Positions 17,253-27,032 of a stretch of 64,000 nt of DNA are shown here, in pieces (the stretch's first letter is position 1; every line of letters starts with the position of its first letter). The notes under the pieces are model-generated. The model saw only the letters and a list, made by a program, of their open reading frames with translations, did not search any database and had not been told where the DNA came from. Location: contig NZ_AZAC01000003.1 of the NCBI RefSeq assembly GCF_000931935.2, forward strand, positions 186,001 through 250,000, in the 5' to 3' direction. The DNA comes from Dethiosulfatarculus sandiegensis (lineage in GTDB: Bacteria; Desulfobacterota; Desulfarculia; Desulfarculales; Desulfarculaceae). Position numbers and translations under genes: made by a program.

Positions 17253-18204
17253 TCCAATTTTTATTATCCTGCTTTTTTTAGTTATATTTATTATCTTTTT
17301 GGCCGTCATGGGGTTCAAGGTGGTGCAACAGGCCGAGACCATGGTCATTGAGCGCCTTGGACGCTATAACCGCACCCTGGATTCAGGGATCAATATCATA
17401 TGGCCCATTATTGAAAAGCCCCGCCGCATTCACTGGCGATTCGTCAATGCGGGTCCGGAGGGCAAACAGATTTCCCTTACAAAAGAGACGATCAAGATCG
17501 ATCTCAGGGAAACTGTCTATGATTTTCCCAGCCAAAACGCCATTACCAAGGACAATGTTGGCTTGCAGATAGACGCGCTTTTGTATTTTCAGGTGCTGGA
17601 TCCGGTGCGCGCGGTCTATGAGGTGGCCAATCTGCCTGAAGCCATGGAAAAACTCACCAAGACAACTTTGCGTAACGTGGTTGGTGAGCTGGATCTGGAT
17701 GAATGCCTGGCCTCCAGGGACACCATAAATAATCGCTTGACCAGCATATTGGATGAGGCCAGCGACAAATGGGGGGTCAAGGTGACCAGGGTGGAGCTTC
17801 AGGATCTGAGCCCGCCTGAGGATGTGCGCCAGGCCATGGAAAAGCAGATGCGGGCTGAGCGTGACCGAAGGGCTGCCATCTTGGAGGCCGAAGGAAAGAA
17901 ACAGGCCGCCATTTTAGAGGCCCAAGGTAGAAAAGAGGCTGCAATCACGACTGCCGAGGGCGAGGCCGAAGCCAGGATTAAAAAGGCCAAGGCAGAGGCC
18001 GAGGCAGTGGTGAAAGTGACCGATGCGGTCAAGGGCTCCGGCGGAGACCCCATAAATTACCTTATAGCCGTGCGTTATGTGGAGGCCCTGACCCAGATGG
18101 TTTCGGGCAAAGATAATAAAGTGGTTTATATCCCTTATGAGGCAACCGGAGTGCTTGGCTCCTTGGGCGGGATTAAGGACCTCTTCCAGGTTAAACAGAA
18201 CTGA
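17242..18204 (+). CDS. SPFH/stomatin-like protein (QmcA/YbbK type)
   Basis: The 320 residues begin with one membrane anchor (about 5-24). The SPFH/Band 7 domain follows (QQAETMVIERLGRYNRTLDSGINIIWP), then a long coiled coil with AEGKKQAAILEAQGRKEAAI and a C-terminal segment with YIPYEATG. AAAGGAG 8 bases before the ATG sets the start. These proteins form large ring-like membrane assemblies and are linked with membrane-protein quality control via FtsH or with lipid microdomains. The gene is coupled to the NfeD gene and ends at a strong terminator. Confidence 0.88.
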   Translation: MPVSPIFIILLFLVIFIIFLAVMGFKVVQQAETMVIERLGRYNRTLDSGINIIWPIIEKPRRIHWRFVNAGPEGKQISLTKETIKIDLRETVYDFPSQNAITKDNVGLQIDALLYFQVLDPVRAVYEVANLPEAMEKLTKTTLRNVVGELDLDECLASRDTINNRLTSILDEASDKWGVKVTRVELQDLSPPEDVRQAMEKQMRAERDRRAAILEAEGKKQAAILEAQGRKEAAITTAEGEAEARIKKAKAEAEAVVKVTDAVKGSGGDPINYLIAVRYVEALTQMVSGKDNKVVYIPYEATGVLGSLGGIKDLFQVKQN

Positions 18205-18217
18205 AAACCAAAAAGAG

Positions 18218-18252
18218 CCCCCGACGGATCTCCAATTCGTCGGGGGTTTTTT
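18218..18252 (+). terminator. Intrinsic terminator after SPFH gene
   Basis: CCCCCGACG (18218-18226) and CGTCGGGGG (18238-18246) form a perfect 9-bp stem with an 11-base loop, followed by six Ts. Confidence 0.92.
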
Positions 18253-18479
18253 CCCGCCGTACAAATTTTCCAGCTTTGCCTGTTTTTACCCGTCATGACA
18301 AGAATCAGCCTTTTTTAGAATCCCTACGGCTTTTAAAATAAAATTTTTCTTCAAGGTGTATTGAGAAATAATATATTTGTTACAATGTAAATAATTCCCA
18401 TATTTGTCTGCTTTAAACCATAGATACCGCCTTTTCCTGACAGGTTTTCCGAACACGGGGGGGAGAAGGGTATCCGGGC

Positions 18480-21356
18480 GTGACCAGTTCGCGCGTAAAA
18501 AAGCAAAGCAACCTTCCTCCCGGAAAATTCGGGCCTGATGCCGGAGCCCCGGAATCAAGCTCGGTCTTGAGTTCTCTTTTTTGGAATGCTCCCGTTGCCT
18601 TGGCCCTTCTGCGCAACCAGACTCTTGGCTTGGTGAATCGTCTTTTTTTGGAGCTGACCGGAGGCGCTGCCGAAGAACTGACCGGCAGGAGCCTCAGAAT
18701 TTTTTATGGCTCCAAAGAGGAATATGAACATTTTTTCACTGCTTTTAAAAGACAGGTCAGGCAAAAGGGCAAAGCCTGCATGAAAACCACCTGGCTTTGC
18801 GCCCAAGGCAGGGAAAGAGACTTGGAACTCACTGCCATGCCCTTGGAACCGGGCCGGGAGGCTGGGCAGCTCTGCCTTGGCCTAAGGGAAAGGCTCAAAG
18901 AGGATAAAAGCGACATCTTGCTGGATTTGCAGACCTCTTTGATCCTGGAGATGCTGAAGGCAAAGGGTGCTGAAAAGACTCTTTCAATTGTTGCTGAAAA
19001 AATGCTTGCAGTGCCCGGTATTGATGGTTTGGGTGTTTTCTTAAATGATGACCTGGGAAAAGGCTTCTCCCTGGCCTATTCCGGAAAAGCCCGGGCTTTT
19101 TTTGAGGATGCGGATCTGGAGATTTGGCTTAATGGATTTGATAAAAAAAACCAGGGCAGGGATTGCGCCTTTTATTGGAATGTTCGCGAGCTTCCCCCCC
19201 AAAAAAGGGATTTTTGCCTTGCCCATGGTGTAAAGAGTCTGTTTTTAATCCCTTTGAAAGGATTCCAACAGTCTTTTGGATGGCTTTTGGCCGCTTGTTT
19301 GGATTTGACCTCCTTTTCCCGGCAGGAGGAAATGATTCTTACCACAATGACCCGCCAATTGGCTGTCTGTTTGGAAACCAATAAGCTCAACCGGGATGTT
19401 TTAAACCTCAAAAAACGTTGTGCCGGGGTGTTAAAAGAGACCAACGGCGTTTATTTCGAGGCTCGTGATAACGGCAAAATTAGTTTTGTGAGTCCAGGGC
19501 TGGAGGATTATTGCCCTCATACAAAGGAAGACCTTTTAGGGGAGTCTTTATGCCGCTTTTGGGCCGACCCAAATCAGGGAAGAGATTTTTTTAACCAATT
19601 AACCGAAAAAACAGAGGTTCAAGATTACCGGGTCAATTTTTTGAATAAAAAAGGCAGGTTGGGTTCCTTTTTGTTGAATGCCCGTCTTTCTCTGCCTTTG
19701 GGGGCGAAAAGGGTAGAGATCCAGGGTTTTTTAAGGCCTACTGCTGTTGTAAAGGAAAACCGCTTTCAGGTTTTTTCTGACTTGCATAAGAGTTGGCCCG
19801 GGGAAGCCCAAGAACCTTGTTTATCTGATGAAGATTGCTGGCAATCCGCCTTACATGCCATGCCCCAGATGATTTGTGTTCGTGAGCCAACAGGAGGTTA
19901 CCGGTTTTGTAATAAAGCCATGGCTGATTTTTTCGGGCTTAAAGCCGAGGAGGTGGGGCAACAGGTTGAACCTTTGTTCATGGGGCAGGGCCGGAGCCGC
20001 GATCAGATCAGACAAGAGGAAGAAAAGATAATAAAAAATGGGGAGACCTGTTTTTTTCAGGAAATCTTGCTGGATGCCAAGGGCAGGCCCCATGAGTTCG
20101 AAGTGCTTAAAACGGCATTGCCCCAGGGACGGGGTGTTTTTATTTCGGCAGTGGATGTTACGGAAAAGAAACTCTTGGAAAATCAATTGCGCCAAGCGCA
20201 AAAGATGGAGGCCATGGGGAGCCTTGCCGGAGGTGTTGCCCATGATTTCAACAATATACTGACTGCCATAATGGGCTATGCCGAGTTGGCCACAGAGGAT
20301 ATACCGGAAGAGCATTCCAGTTGTTTATTTATGCGGCAGGTCCTGAAGGCGGGAGGCAGGGCCAAGGAGCTGGTGCGCCAGATTTTGGCTTTTTCCCGTC
20401 AGGAAACCCTGGAGATGAAGCCTGTCAATCTAAAACAGGTTTTGCAAGAGACTGTGAACCTTTTGCGGGCCAGCATACCCACCAGCGTGGATATCAGAAC
20501 CAAACTTCATGCCTCCCGCGGGCTGGTCATGGCGGATCAGACTCAATTGCATCAGGTGTTTATGAACCTGGGCGCCAACGCAGCCCATGCCATGCGGGAA
20601 GGGGGAGGGGTCCTGTTGGTGACCCTTGCCGAGGTCCAGGTTTCAGCCGGACAAGAAGGATATGACTTAAAGTCCGGTGATTATTATAAACTGGCCTTTT
20701 CCGATACAGGTCACGGCATGGACGAAAGAACCATGGAACGCATTTTTGAACCGTTTTTTACAACCAAAAATGCAGGTGAGGGCACAGGTATGGGCCTTTC
20801 CATGGTTCGACGCATTATCATGGCCCTGGGAGGCGAAATAAAGGTTGAAAGCACTCCAGGCGTGGGAAGTGTTTTTGAGGTTATTTTACCTGAATTCAAG
20901 GGGGAGGAGCTGACAGATGCGGTATTTGACTCCTCCCGCACCAGGGGCGGCCGGGAGAGGATTCTGTTTGTGGATGATGAGACCTCTTTGGTGGAATTGG
21001 GCGCCAACATGCTGGGGAGATTGGGTTATAAGGTGACAGGCCTTAACTCCAGCAGCCAGGCCCTGGAGCTTTTTAATCAAGACCCCCATGCCTTTGATCT
21101 GGTGGTTACAGACCAGACCATGCCTGGTGTTTCCGGCGTTGACCTGGCCAGGCGCTTTTTACGCACCCGGCCTGAACTGCCGATCATTCTGTGCACCGGC
21201 TTCAGCGCCCAGATTTCTCGGGAGTCGGCCAGGAAAATGGGCATAAGCCGGTTTCTGATGAAACCGGTTGAAATAAGCGAGATCGCCCGGGTGGTTCGAG
21301 AGGTGCTGGACGAAAAGAGTTCTTCCACCGGGGCCGAGTACACCCCCCATGCTTAA
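18480..21356 (+). CDS. Multi-PAS/GAF hybrid histidine kinase
   Basis: The 958 residues start at a GTG preceded by GGAGAAGGG. No membrane segment is seen, so it is probably cytoplasmic. A PAS domain (about 30-145) is followed by a GAF-like region (about 150-305), two more PAS domains (about 315-440 and 455-575), an H-box [12 protein letters not shown] with H588, an HATPase domain ending GTGMGLSMV, and a C-terminal receiver with acidic pair DDE and phosphoacceptor D878 (VVTDQTMPG). The layout is that of a phosphorelay kinase. It ends 8 bases before the convergent dipeptidase gene, with no obvious terminator between them. Confidence 0.9.
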   Translation: MTSSRVKKQSNLPPGKFGPDAGAPESSSVLSSLFWNAPVALALLRNQTLGLVNRLFLELTGGAAEELTGRSLRIFYGSKEEYEHFFTAFKRQVRQKGKACMKTTWLCAQGRERDLELTAMPLEPGREAGQLCLGLRERLKEDKSDILLDLQTSLILEMLKAKGAEKTLSIVAEKMLAVPGIDGLGVFLNDDLGKGFSLAYSGKARAFFEDADLEIWLNGFDKKNQGRDCAFYWNVRELPPQKRDFCLAHGVKSLFLIPLKGFQQSFGWLLAACLDLTSFSRQEEMILTTMTRQLAVCLETNKLNRDVLNLKKRCAGVLKETNGVYFEARDNGKISFVSPGLEDYCPHTKEDLLGESLCRFWADPNQGRDFFNQLTEKTEVQDYRVNFLNKKGRLGSFLLNARLSLPLGAKRVEIQGFLRPTAVVKENRFQVFSDLHKSWPGEAQEPCLSDEDCWQSALHAMPQMICVREPTGGYRFCNKAMADFFGLKAEEVGQQVEPLFMGQGRSRDQIRQEEEKIIKNGETCFFQEILLDAKGRPHEFEVLKTALPQGRGVFISAVDVTEKKLLENQLRQAQKMEAMGSLAGGVAHDFNNILTAIMGYAELATEDIPEEHSSCLFMRQVLKAGGRAKELVRQILAFSRQETLEMKPVNLKQVLQETVNLLRASIPTSVDIRTKLHASRGLVMADQTQLHQVFMNLGANAAHAMREGGGVLLVTLAEVQVSAGQEGYDLKSGDYYKLAFSDTGHGMDERTMERIFEPFFTTKNAGEGTGMGLSMVRRIIMALGGEIKVESTPGVGSVFEVILPEFKGEELTDAVFDSSRTRGGRERILFVDDETSLVELGANMLGRLGYKVTGLNSSSQALELFNQDPHAFDLVVTDQTMPGVSGVDLARRFLRTRPELPIILCTGFSAQISRESARKMGISRFLMKPVEISEIARVVREVLDEKSSSTGAEYTPHA

Positions 21357-21364
21357 TTAATTTG

Positions 21365-22126
21365 TCAGGCCCAGCGGAAATCAGGCCGGGCAGGGCCGTA
21401 AACCGCGGGAGCAAACCCTTTGGCCGAGACCCGACAGGCCCAGGGTTGGTTGCCATAGTTAAAATGCCACCATTCATTGGGCAAGTTGGTAAAACCGGCC
21501 GCGGTCATGACATGATAAAGCAGACGCCTGTTTTTCAGCGCTGTTTCCTGGTCCGGAGACAGGGGGTCTTTATTCTCCAGCTTTTCTTCCAGATAGCGGG
21601 TAAAGGATCTGAAAGTTGTTTCATCAAAGCCCGCACCCATTTCCAACACCATTCCCTGGTCGTCGCAAATGGTCAGGTCAACAGCCCCGCCGGTAAGATG
21701 CGGTGAAGGAGAGCCTTTGTCACTCCTGGGCAGGGCCACAAAGCGCTGGGTAAGCTTCATGAGCTCCTCATGGCCGGCACCGGGCCTTTTTTGTCTGATT
21801 TCTTCCAGGTATTTGTCAAATAACAGCTTTTGCAATTCCACCGGGCGATAAGTGTCCAAAAGAACCAGTTTGAATCCTTTGGGCAACAAGTTCGCCGCCT
21901 TGATCAACCGTTTCAGAACCCCCTCCCTTACCAGGCATTCAGGCAAAGAATGGGCCAGGCCCTGGAGGAAATATTCGGGCCTGGCCAGGATTTTTTCCGG
22001 TATCAGACTTGCGGGAACGAGTTTTTCCCCGTTTTCCCGGATGGGATGTTGGGCCACCTCCCCGGGTTTCAGGCTTGGCATGGGTTTGATGGAGGTCAGG
22101 CAAGGGTCTTGTTCGAGATAGTCCAT
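21365..22126 (-). CDS. D-alanyl-D-alanine dipeptidase (VanX/DdpX family)
   Basis: This M15D zinc peptidase (253 residues) hydrolyses D-Ala-D-Ala. The substrate-loop arginine is in LLDTYRP, the zinc ligands in SPHLTGGAVDLTI (SxHxxGxAxD), and the catalytic Glu and third ligand His in NEWWHFNYG (ExxWH). GGAG lies 7 bases before the ATG. No signal peptide is obvious. In Gram-negative bacteria these enzymes recycle cell-wall dipeptide; no vancomycin-resistance genes accompany it. Confidence 0.88.
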   Translation of the reverse strand: MDYLEQDPCLTSIKPMPSLKPGEVAQHPIRENGEKLVPASLIPEKILARPEYFLQGLAHSLPECLVREGVLKRLIKAANLLPKGFKLVLLDTYRPVELQKLLFDKYLEEIRQKRPGAGHEELMKLTQRFVALPRSDKGSPSPHLTGGAVDLTICDDQGMVLEMGAGFDETTFRSFTRYLEEKLENKDPLSPDQETALKNRRLLYHVMTAAGFTNLPNEWWHFNYGNQPWACRVSAKGFAPAVYGPARPDFRWA

Positions 22127-22431
22127 CCGGCATTCTCCGGGGTAAAGATAAGCATGGTTTTGGAGGAGGGGGTGGTCCCCTTTTAAGCCTCAATGTGATT
22201 GGGCCCGCTTCCTTTACATTTTAAAAGGAAAGCAGCATGACCAATTATTATACCAATGGGATCAAAAGTGCCATAAGCAGCTAACTGCCTGAAGAAAGAG
22301 ACCGATTGCCTGAAAAGACCTTCTTTGGAGGGAGGCTTGGGCTTATATGGTGTCCGGTAAGTTTGTTCCAATATCTCGTTTGCGCCCGCCGAGCGCAGCA
22401 TCGGGCCGTCAACAGATCCGTCATGACTTGG
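22127..22431. other. Intergenic region, no gene seen
   Basis: About 305 bases lie between two minus-strand genes. One frame of 72 codons is open on the minus strand at 22183-22401 but has no ribosome site and no family resemblance. No hairpin with a T tract was found. Confidence 0.4.
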
Positions 22432-22866
22432 TTAAAGATATTTTTTCAAGGTATCCAAGATCTTCTGCTGGCTGCAAGGTTTGTCCAGGATTGCTTTGAT
22501 ATTGGAATGGCCTTTGGCTTCATCGGGCATCTCTTCACGGAATCCGCCGGAGAGCATGACAAAGGGGATATTTTCATTCCTGTTTTCCGTGTCCGGTTCA
22601 TGCAGGTTGCAGACTATTTGCCATCCGTCTCCATCGGGCAGGCCAAGATCGCAGAGAACGGCATCAAAATGTTTTTCTTTTAAAAGTGCAGAGGCCTGCT
22701 TGACGGTGCTTGCCAGGCTGGAGTCAAAACCTTCCTTGGCAAGGTGCATTTCAATCCCCATGGCGATAAGGGATTCATCTTCCACTACCAATATGTTGGT
22801 TCGTGGTTTTTCTTCACCTGTTGCCTTTGGCTTTCGAGAATGGTTCGGCTTTGACGATTGAGGCAT
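22432..22866 (-). CDS. Single-domain response regulator
   Basis: A basic tail of about 25 residues precedes a complete receiver domain in these 144 residues: acidic pair in ILVVEDES, phosphoacceptor in AVLCDLGLPDGDG, a Ser in VMLSGG and the KP pair in ILDKPCSQQ. There is no output domain, so it probably acts by protein-protein contact or in a phosphorelay. It could serve one of the kinases nearby; the large hybrid kinase ends 1.1 kb away on the other strand. Confidence 0.88.
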   Translation of the reverse strand: MPQSSKPNHSRKPKATGEEKPRTNILVVEDESLIAMGIEMHLAKEGFDSSLASTVKQASALLKEKHFDAVLCDLGLPDGDGWQIVCNLHEPDTENRNENIPFVMLSGGFREEMPDEAKGHSNIKAILDKPCSQQKILDTLKKYL

Positions 22867-23251
22867 CGTTTCCCCCTGTCTTGGGGCGCTCTGTCGGGTT
22901 TGAATTATGTTTCGGGCAAGATGTATTTGTGGCCTTTATCGGCCAGAGGGGAATTACTTTTTAATGTTTAACACTGCCAAATTTATTTGACAACTTTTGT
23001 TTTTGATTGTTTAGCCGCTTGAACTCAGGGTAAAGGCTTTTACCCGGCTCTATCCCGGTTTGAAAAAACGGAGCAAGTTGCGTCAACCAAAGCCGAGTTT
23101 TTTTTTGAACCAATACTTAACACCATGCACAAGGCCTTGTCCCGGGGGGGCAAATGGTGCATATTAAACTATCAGTATTAATCCGGGGGAATACCACCAT
23201 CGGAAAAAGTTCTTAAAACCCTTTTTAGTTAACCGCGCGGGAGTCTTGTAA
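22867..23251. other. Divergent intergenic region (response regulator / PAS-GGDEF)
   Basis: This stretch of 385 bases must hold the promoters of both flanking genes. A GC-rich stretch near 23140-23170 precedes the cyclase leader. I looked for a cyclic-di-GMP riboswitch and found no match to its conserved core. Confidence 0.4.
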
Positions 23252-24292
23252 ATGGTCGATGACCATAATAGTAAAGCCGAGCTGCTCGCAAAAATCAGTT
23301 GTCTCGAAGCACGCGTCAAAGAGCTGGATAATTGGAAAAAGCAGCATGAGGAACGGCAGCAAAAGGCCCGGGACTGTGAGAGGCGGCTGGAGCTTTTGGC
23401 TGATGCGGCAGGGGATGCCTTGTATCAACTGCGTTATCATTCCATGACTTATGACTACCTGAGTCCGGGCATCAAGAGCCTCACCGGATACACCCCTGAG
23501 GAGATCAACCAAATAGGCTTTGCCAACCTGGTCAGGGAGATCCAGCATCCGGACGGAAGCCAGTTGGATAAAAACGACCTTATGTGGCAGCGCATGGAGG
23601 GGCAGACCGGAGAGTTTTACGCGGATTATCTGGTTGAAGCCAAAAGCGGGGAAAAAGTATGGCTGGGGGATCATTCTTTTCCCTGGCTGGATGATAAAGG
23701 TATGGTCCTCGGGTCTTTGGGCATACTCATTGATATCACCTCCCGCAAGAATCTGGAAAATAAGCTCAGGCGGAGGGCCACCACTGACTTTTTGACCGGT
23801 GCATCCACCAGACGCCACTACATAAACCTGGTGAGCAGGGAGATCAGCCGATCGTTGCGCAGCGGTTCTCCCTTGTGCCTCATCATTATGGATGTGGATC
23901 ATTTCAAGCTGGTCAACGACACCTATGGCCATGCCGCGGGGGACAATGTGTTGAAACACCTTTGTGACCTCTGCCGCTCCCAGTTAAGGGTAAGCGATTC
24001 TTTGGGACGTATCGGGGGAGAGGAATTCGGCATCCTGTTGGTGGATTGCCCTCTTAAAAAGGCCCTGCAAGTGGCTGAACGTTTAAAGGAACTGATTGCT
24101 GATTCGGTTTTGCTGTACAGTGGCGAGCCCATCTCCTGTACTGCCAGTTTTGGGGTGGCCCAGTTGAATCCATCCACAGACAACCTGGAGCTATTAATGA
24201 AAAGGGCTGACGCCGCCTTGTATGAGGCTAAAGGAAAAGGCAGAAACCTGGTTTGGGCGGATTGGGACCTGGGTGGGGCGAGTTTAGGCTGA
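23252..24292 (+). CDS. PAS-GGDEF diguanylate cyclase
   Basis: A short N-terminal coiled coil (about 5-45) is followed by a PAS domain with PAC end (about 50-170) and a GGDEF domain (about 178-340) in 346 residues. The active-site motif is GGEEF at residues 255-259, so synthesis of cyclic di-GMP is expected. The preceding DVDHFKLVNDTYGHAAGD metal/GTP segment is intact. No membrane segment is seen, so it is cytoplasmic. No RxxD inhibitory site stands out. GGGAG lies 8 bases before the ATG. Confidence 0.92.
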   Translation: MVDDHNSKAELLAKISCLEARVKELDNWKKQHEERQQKARDCERRLELLADAAGDALYQLRYHSMTYDYLSPGIKSLTGYTPEEINQIGFANLVREIQHPDGSQLDKNDLMWQRMEGQTGEFYADYLVEAKSGEKVWLGDHSFPWLDDKGMVLGSLGILIDITSRKNLENKLRRRATTDFLTGASTRRHYINLVSREISRSLRSGSPLCLIIMDVDHFKLVNDTYGHAAGDNVLKHLCDLCRSQLRVSDSLGRIGGEEFGILLVDCPLKKALQVAERLKELIADSVLLYSGEPISCTASFGVAQLNPSTDNLELLMKRADAALYEAKGKGRNLVWADWDLGGASLG

Positions 24293-24411
24293 AACAAACC
24301 CGCTCCGGGTTTGAATCCGCCATGATTTTTTAGATCTTAACCTCATGATCCCCTTTGGGGTTGTGTCTCATTAGACCTTACCCGCTAACCGGGTTTGAAA
24401 TCTGTATATAA

Positions 24412-24447
24412 AAAAGCCTGGGGCTAACTGCTTCCCAGGCTTTTTTA
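24412..24447. terminator. Bidirectional intrinsic terminator (GGDEF / plsC)
   Basis: AAAAAGCCTGGG (24412-24423) and CCCAGGCTTTTT (24434-24445) form a perfect 12-bp stem with a 10-base loop, with A and T runs on both sides. It serves both convergent genes. Confidence 0.92.
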
Positions 24448-24479
24448 TTGAATTCAGGTTTATAATTTCTGGCTCATAT

Positions 24480-25193
24480 CTACCGATGGCTCAAAAGTTT
24501 AGACACCGCATCTTTGGTTTGGGAGGTCATGTTTTCAAGCTTCGGTTCTTCGATTGAGTCCGGGGTAATCGGTGCTCCCAGGCGGATGGTTATTTCACCG
24601 GGCTTGGGCAACTTTTCCTTTGGACCCCATACCTCGCGTGAACCCAGGATGGCCATGGGGATGATTGGCCGGTGAGCAGCCTCCGCCAGTATAAAAGCGC
24701 CTTTTTTAAAGGGCAGCAATCCGTTGCCGGATTTGTTCCGAGTGCCTTCAGGGAAGATCACCACACAGGCCCCGTCTTTAATACGCTTCACCCCTGCTTC
24801 AAGAAGCCTGGCTGCCGCTCCGGATTGCCTGCGGGCAATGGGGATATGCACCCTTTTTAAGTGCCAGCCTATGAAAGGTGTTTTTAAAAGGTCGGCTTTG
24901 GCAACCCAACATACGTCTGCCGGAAGTCCAGCCAGCACCGCTCCGATGTCTGCTGCCGAGGCATGGTTTGAGGCAACGATAAAGCCGTCTTGGTCGGGCA
25001 GATTTTCCAGGCCCTCAACTTTTAATCTGATGCCAGCGGCCCAACAGTTCACCTTCCCCCATATGCGGGCAAAATTCCGGGCGCCCCGGGCGGAGACAAG
25101 GCTGGCCAATATGGAGAAAAGGCCCAGGACTGCGGTGTTCAGGGCAAAGAAAAAAACGGAAAAAGTTTGTCGCAACGCGATATATGCCTTCAT
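24480..25193 (-). CDS. plsC: 1-acyl-sn-glycerol-3-phosphate acyltransferase
   Basis: The 237-residue enzyme adds the second acyl chain to lysophosphatidic acid in phospholipid synthesis at the inner membrane. Motif I is present as NHASAADIG (an HxxxxD variant), and motif III is VIFPEGTRNKSG. An N-terminal hydrophobic stretch (about 10-32) anchors it. The first acidic residue lies at the D of HASAAD, as required. It stands alone, convergent with the PAS-GGDEF gene. Confidence 0.88.
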   Translation of the reverse strand: MKAYIALRQTFSVFFFALNTAVLGLFSILASLVSARGARNFARIWGKVNCWAAGIRLKVEGLENLPDQDGFIVASNHASAADIGAVLAGLPADVCWVAKADLLKTPFIGWHLKRVHIPIARRQSGAAARLLEAGVKRIKDGACVVIFPEGTRNKSGNGLLPFKKGAFILAEAAHRPIIPMAILGSREVWGPKEKLPKPGEITIRLGAPITPDSIEEPKLENMTSQTKDAVSKLLSHR

Positions 25194-25672
25194 TTTATGA
25201 GATCCTCGAACTGGTTTTCCGGAACGTCTTTATCATGCAAGTTTCCTGAGCTTATGCACGGGATTTATGTGATTTTTCAGCTTATCGGACAATGGGGTGA
25301 GAACAAAATAGCAGAGCAATATTTGCCTAACAACGTGTTTCTTCAGACTGTCAGGGTCATTAAAGTGAGCGCGTAACCTTTTAAAAACAAATACCGGAGC
25401 CATATGGGAGGCATTGAGTATCAGTTAAAGCTGACGCCAAGTTATAACAGACTGTAAATATTAAAATTTCAAACTTTTTGGCTTGGTTCGTATTTGAAAA
25501 ACCTTGACACTGAGCCATTAGATTGTTAATACCGCTTAACATATTTAGAAGTTTCAAATAACAAATGAAATGCATCTGGACTTTTACGGTCTGCTCGAGT
25601 TCCTCACACACGCACAACCGAACAATCCCGGTTACGCAGACATAAGATCAACACCAGTCTCAGCTTAAGACT
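25194..25672. other. AT-rich divergent intergenic region (plsC / AraC regulator)
   Basis: This span of 480 bases has low GC, scattered short frames and no recognisable gene. Promoters for plsC (minus) and the AraC-type gene (plus) must be here. Confidence 0.45.
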
Positions 25673-25705
25673 TTGAGCAGCGAAATTTTTTGCCAGAGAA
25701 GAACA

Positions 25706-26722
25706 ATGTCATTGGCTCATCTTTTTTTAAAGCAATTCGCGGCATACCAGAGCAATAACCACTTTGAAAACCATCAGGCGATGCAGGGACAGACCGGATT
25801 CTGGTCGGAAAAAAAGATAGAGTTGCGTCCAGGCATTACTCTATTCATCAAGTTAGTGGATTTCCGCGAAGACCATGGCGAATCATTTAGATTATATTCC
25901 AATATGGCATCGTTCTGGGCCTGTTTTTCCGGAACGGAAAGGGCCACTATCCGCGGGTTAAAAGATGATGTTCTACTCAGTGCTGGGCTATGTGGAACTT
26001 TTGTGGGACGAAAGGGTTTTAAGGGGCATTGGGAAATACCGGCAAAGCACCCCTTTCACGTTGTCTCCATCCACATGGATCCCGTAACCTTGAACCAGGT
26101 TGTCAGAAATGAACACGACTCCCTGCCGGAACCATACATGAACTTGGTTCAAGGCAGGGATTCCGGTTGTTTCAGCCACTCCATGCCGATGACGCCGATG
26201 ATCAGGGTGGCTGCGGAGCAAATCCTGAATTGCTCTTTTGAAGCAGGGAACAGGCGGTTGTATTTCGAAGGAAAAGCGCTTGAGATCATCGCCTGCATTA
26301 TGGAAAATTTCAGCACCCCATCCGGGCCGAAACCTTTTTTCAATACATCCGATATAGAACGCATCCACTATGCCAGGGAACTTTTAACCCGTGATTTTTT
26401 GAACCCTCCCGGCCTTATGGACCTCGCCCGCTCTGTGGGCATGCACCATTCAAAATTAAACCAAGGGTTTAAGTTGTTATTCGGAAATACGGTTTTTGGT
26501 CACCTCACGGAGATGCGTCTTGAAGAGGCAAAACACTATCTTGAATCCGGGGATATGAATTGTGCCGAAGCCGCCCTTTCGGTGGGCTATTCAAGTTTGA
26601 GCCATTTTGCAAAGGCCTTTAATCGGCAATATGGCTCCAACCCCAGTTCATACATTAAACGTATTTCCGCACCTGTCAGGATAAGGCGGTTTCCAATGCA
26701 GGGAAACTGCCTGAAAAGCTGA
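25706..26722 (+). CDS. AraC-family transcriptional regulator
   Basis: The ATG at 25706 follows AGAGAAG and is preferred to an upstream in-frame TTG at 25673; it gives 338 residues. The N-terminal part (about 1-220) is a ligand-sensing region like that of PchR-type iron regulators. The C-terminus has two helix-turn-helix units: LMDLARSVGMHHSKLNQGFKLL, then CAEAALSVGYSSLSHFAKAFNRQYG, the classic AraC signature. It lies 310 bases upstream of a TonB receptor gene in the same direction, which fits control of siderophore uptake. That pairing is known for PchR-FptA but is inference here. Confidence 0.88.
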   Translation: MSLAHLFLKQFAAYQSNNHFENHQAMQGQTGFWSEKKIELRPGITLFIKLVDFREDHGESFRLYSNMASFWACFSGTERATIRGLKDDVLLSAGLCGTFVGRKGFKGHWEIPAKHPFHVVSIHMDPVTLNQVVRNEHDSLPEPYMNLVQGRDSGCFSHSMPMTPMIRVAAEQILNCSFEAGNRRLYFEGKALEIIACIMENFSTPSGPKPFFNTSDIERIHYARELLTRDFLNPPGLMDLARSVGMHHSKLNQGFKLLFGNTVFGHLTEMRLEEAKHYLESGDMNCAEAALSVGYSSLSHFAKAFNRQYGSNPSSYIKRISAPVRIRRFPMQGNCLKS

Positions 26723-27032
26723 TAACTCATACAGAGCCGAAAAAAAAGCCGGTGCTGCGAATGACAACGCCTGGACGCGTAAAGGCAGCAAACGCTTTTT
26801 GGGATCAGAGAGTGGATCGAACCACCCCACCTTAAAACCCCCTACCATTTTTAAAGAATCACCGGACATCCGGTTTCTCCCCATCTTACTAATATCAGTT
26901 GCCATCGGGAAAACGTCAGCCTCCGTTAGACAGAATTAAGCAAATTAGATATAAAAAATTCCAAAATATTCGATATCCCTAAAAAAATAAGATAACCCGA
27001 AAAGTGAGCCCTTTTAAGGAGTGGTGTGGAAT
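26723..27032. other. Promoter region of the TonB receptor gene
   Basis: The last 90 bases (26935-27015) are strongly AT-rich and probably hold the receptor promoter and the site of the AraC-type regulator. No clear Fur box could be defined. No gene is seen. Confidence 0.4.

Noticed and set aside
22183-22401. Minus-strand frame of 72 codons after the response regulator
   Set aside because: No ribosome site and no recognisable domain; the low-complexity start reads through a GC-rich intergenic segment.
22867-23251. Possible cyclic-di-GMP riboswitch before the PAS-GGDEF gene
   Set aside because: The conserved GEMM core and its tetraloop/receptor parts are not present; only GC-rich runs are seen.
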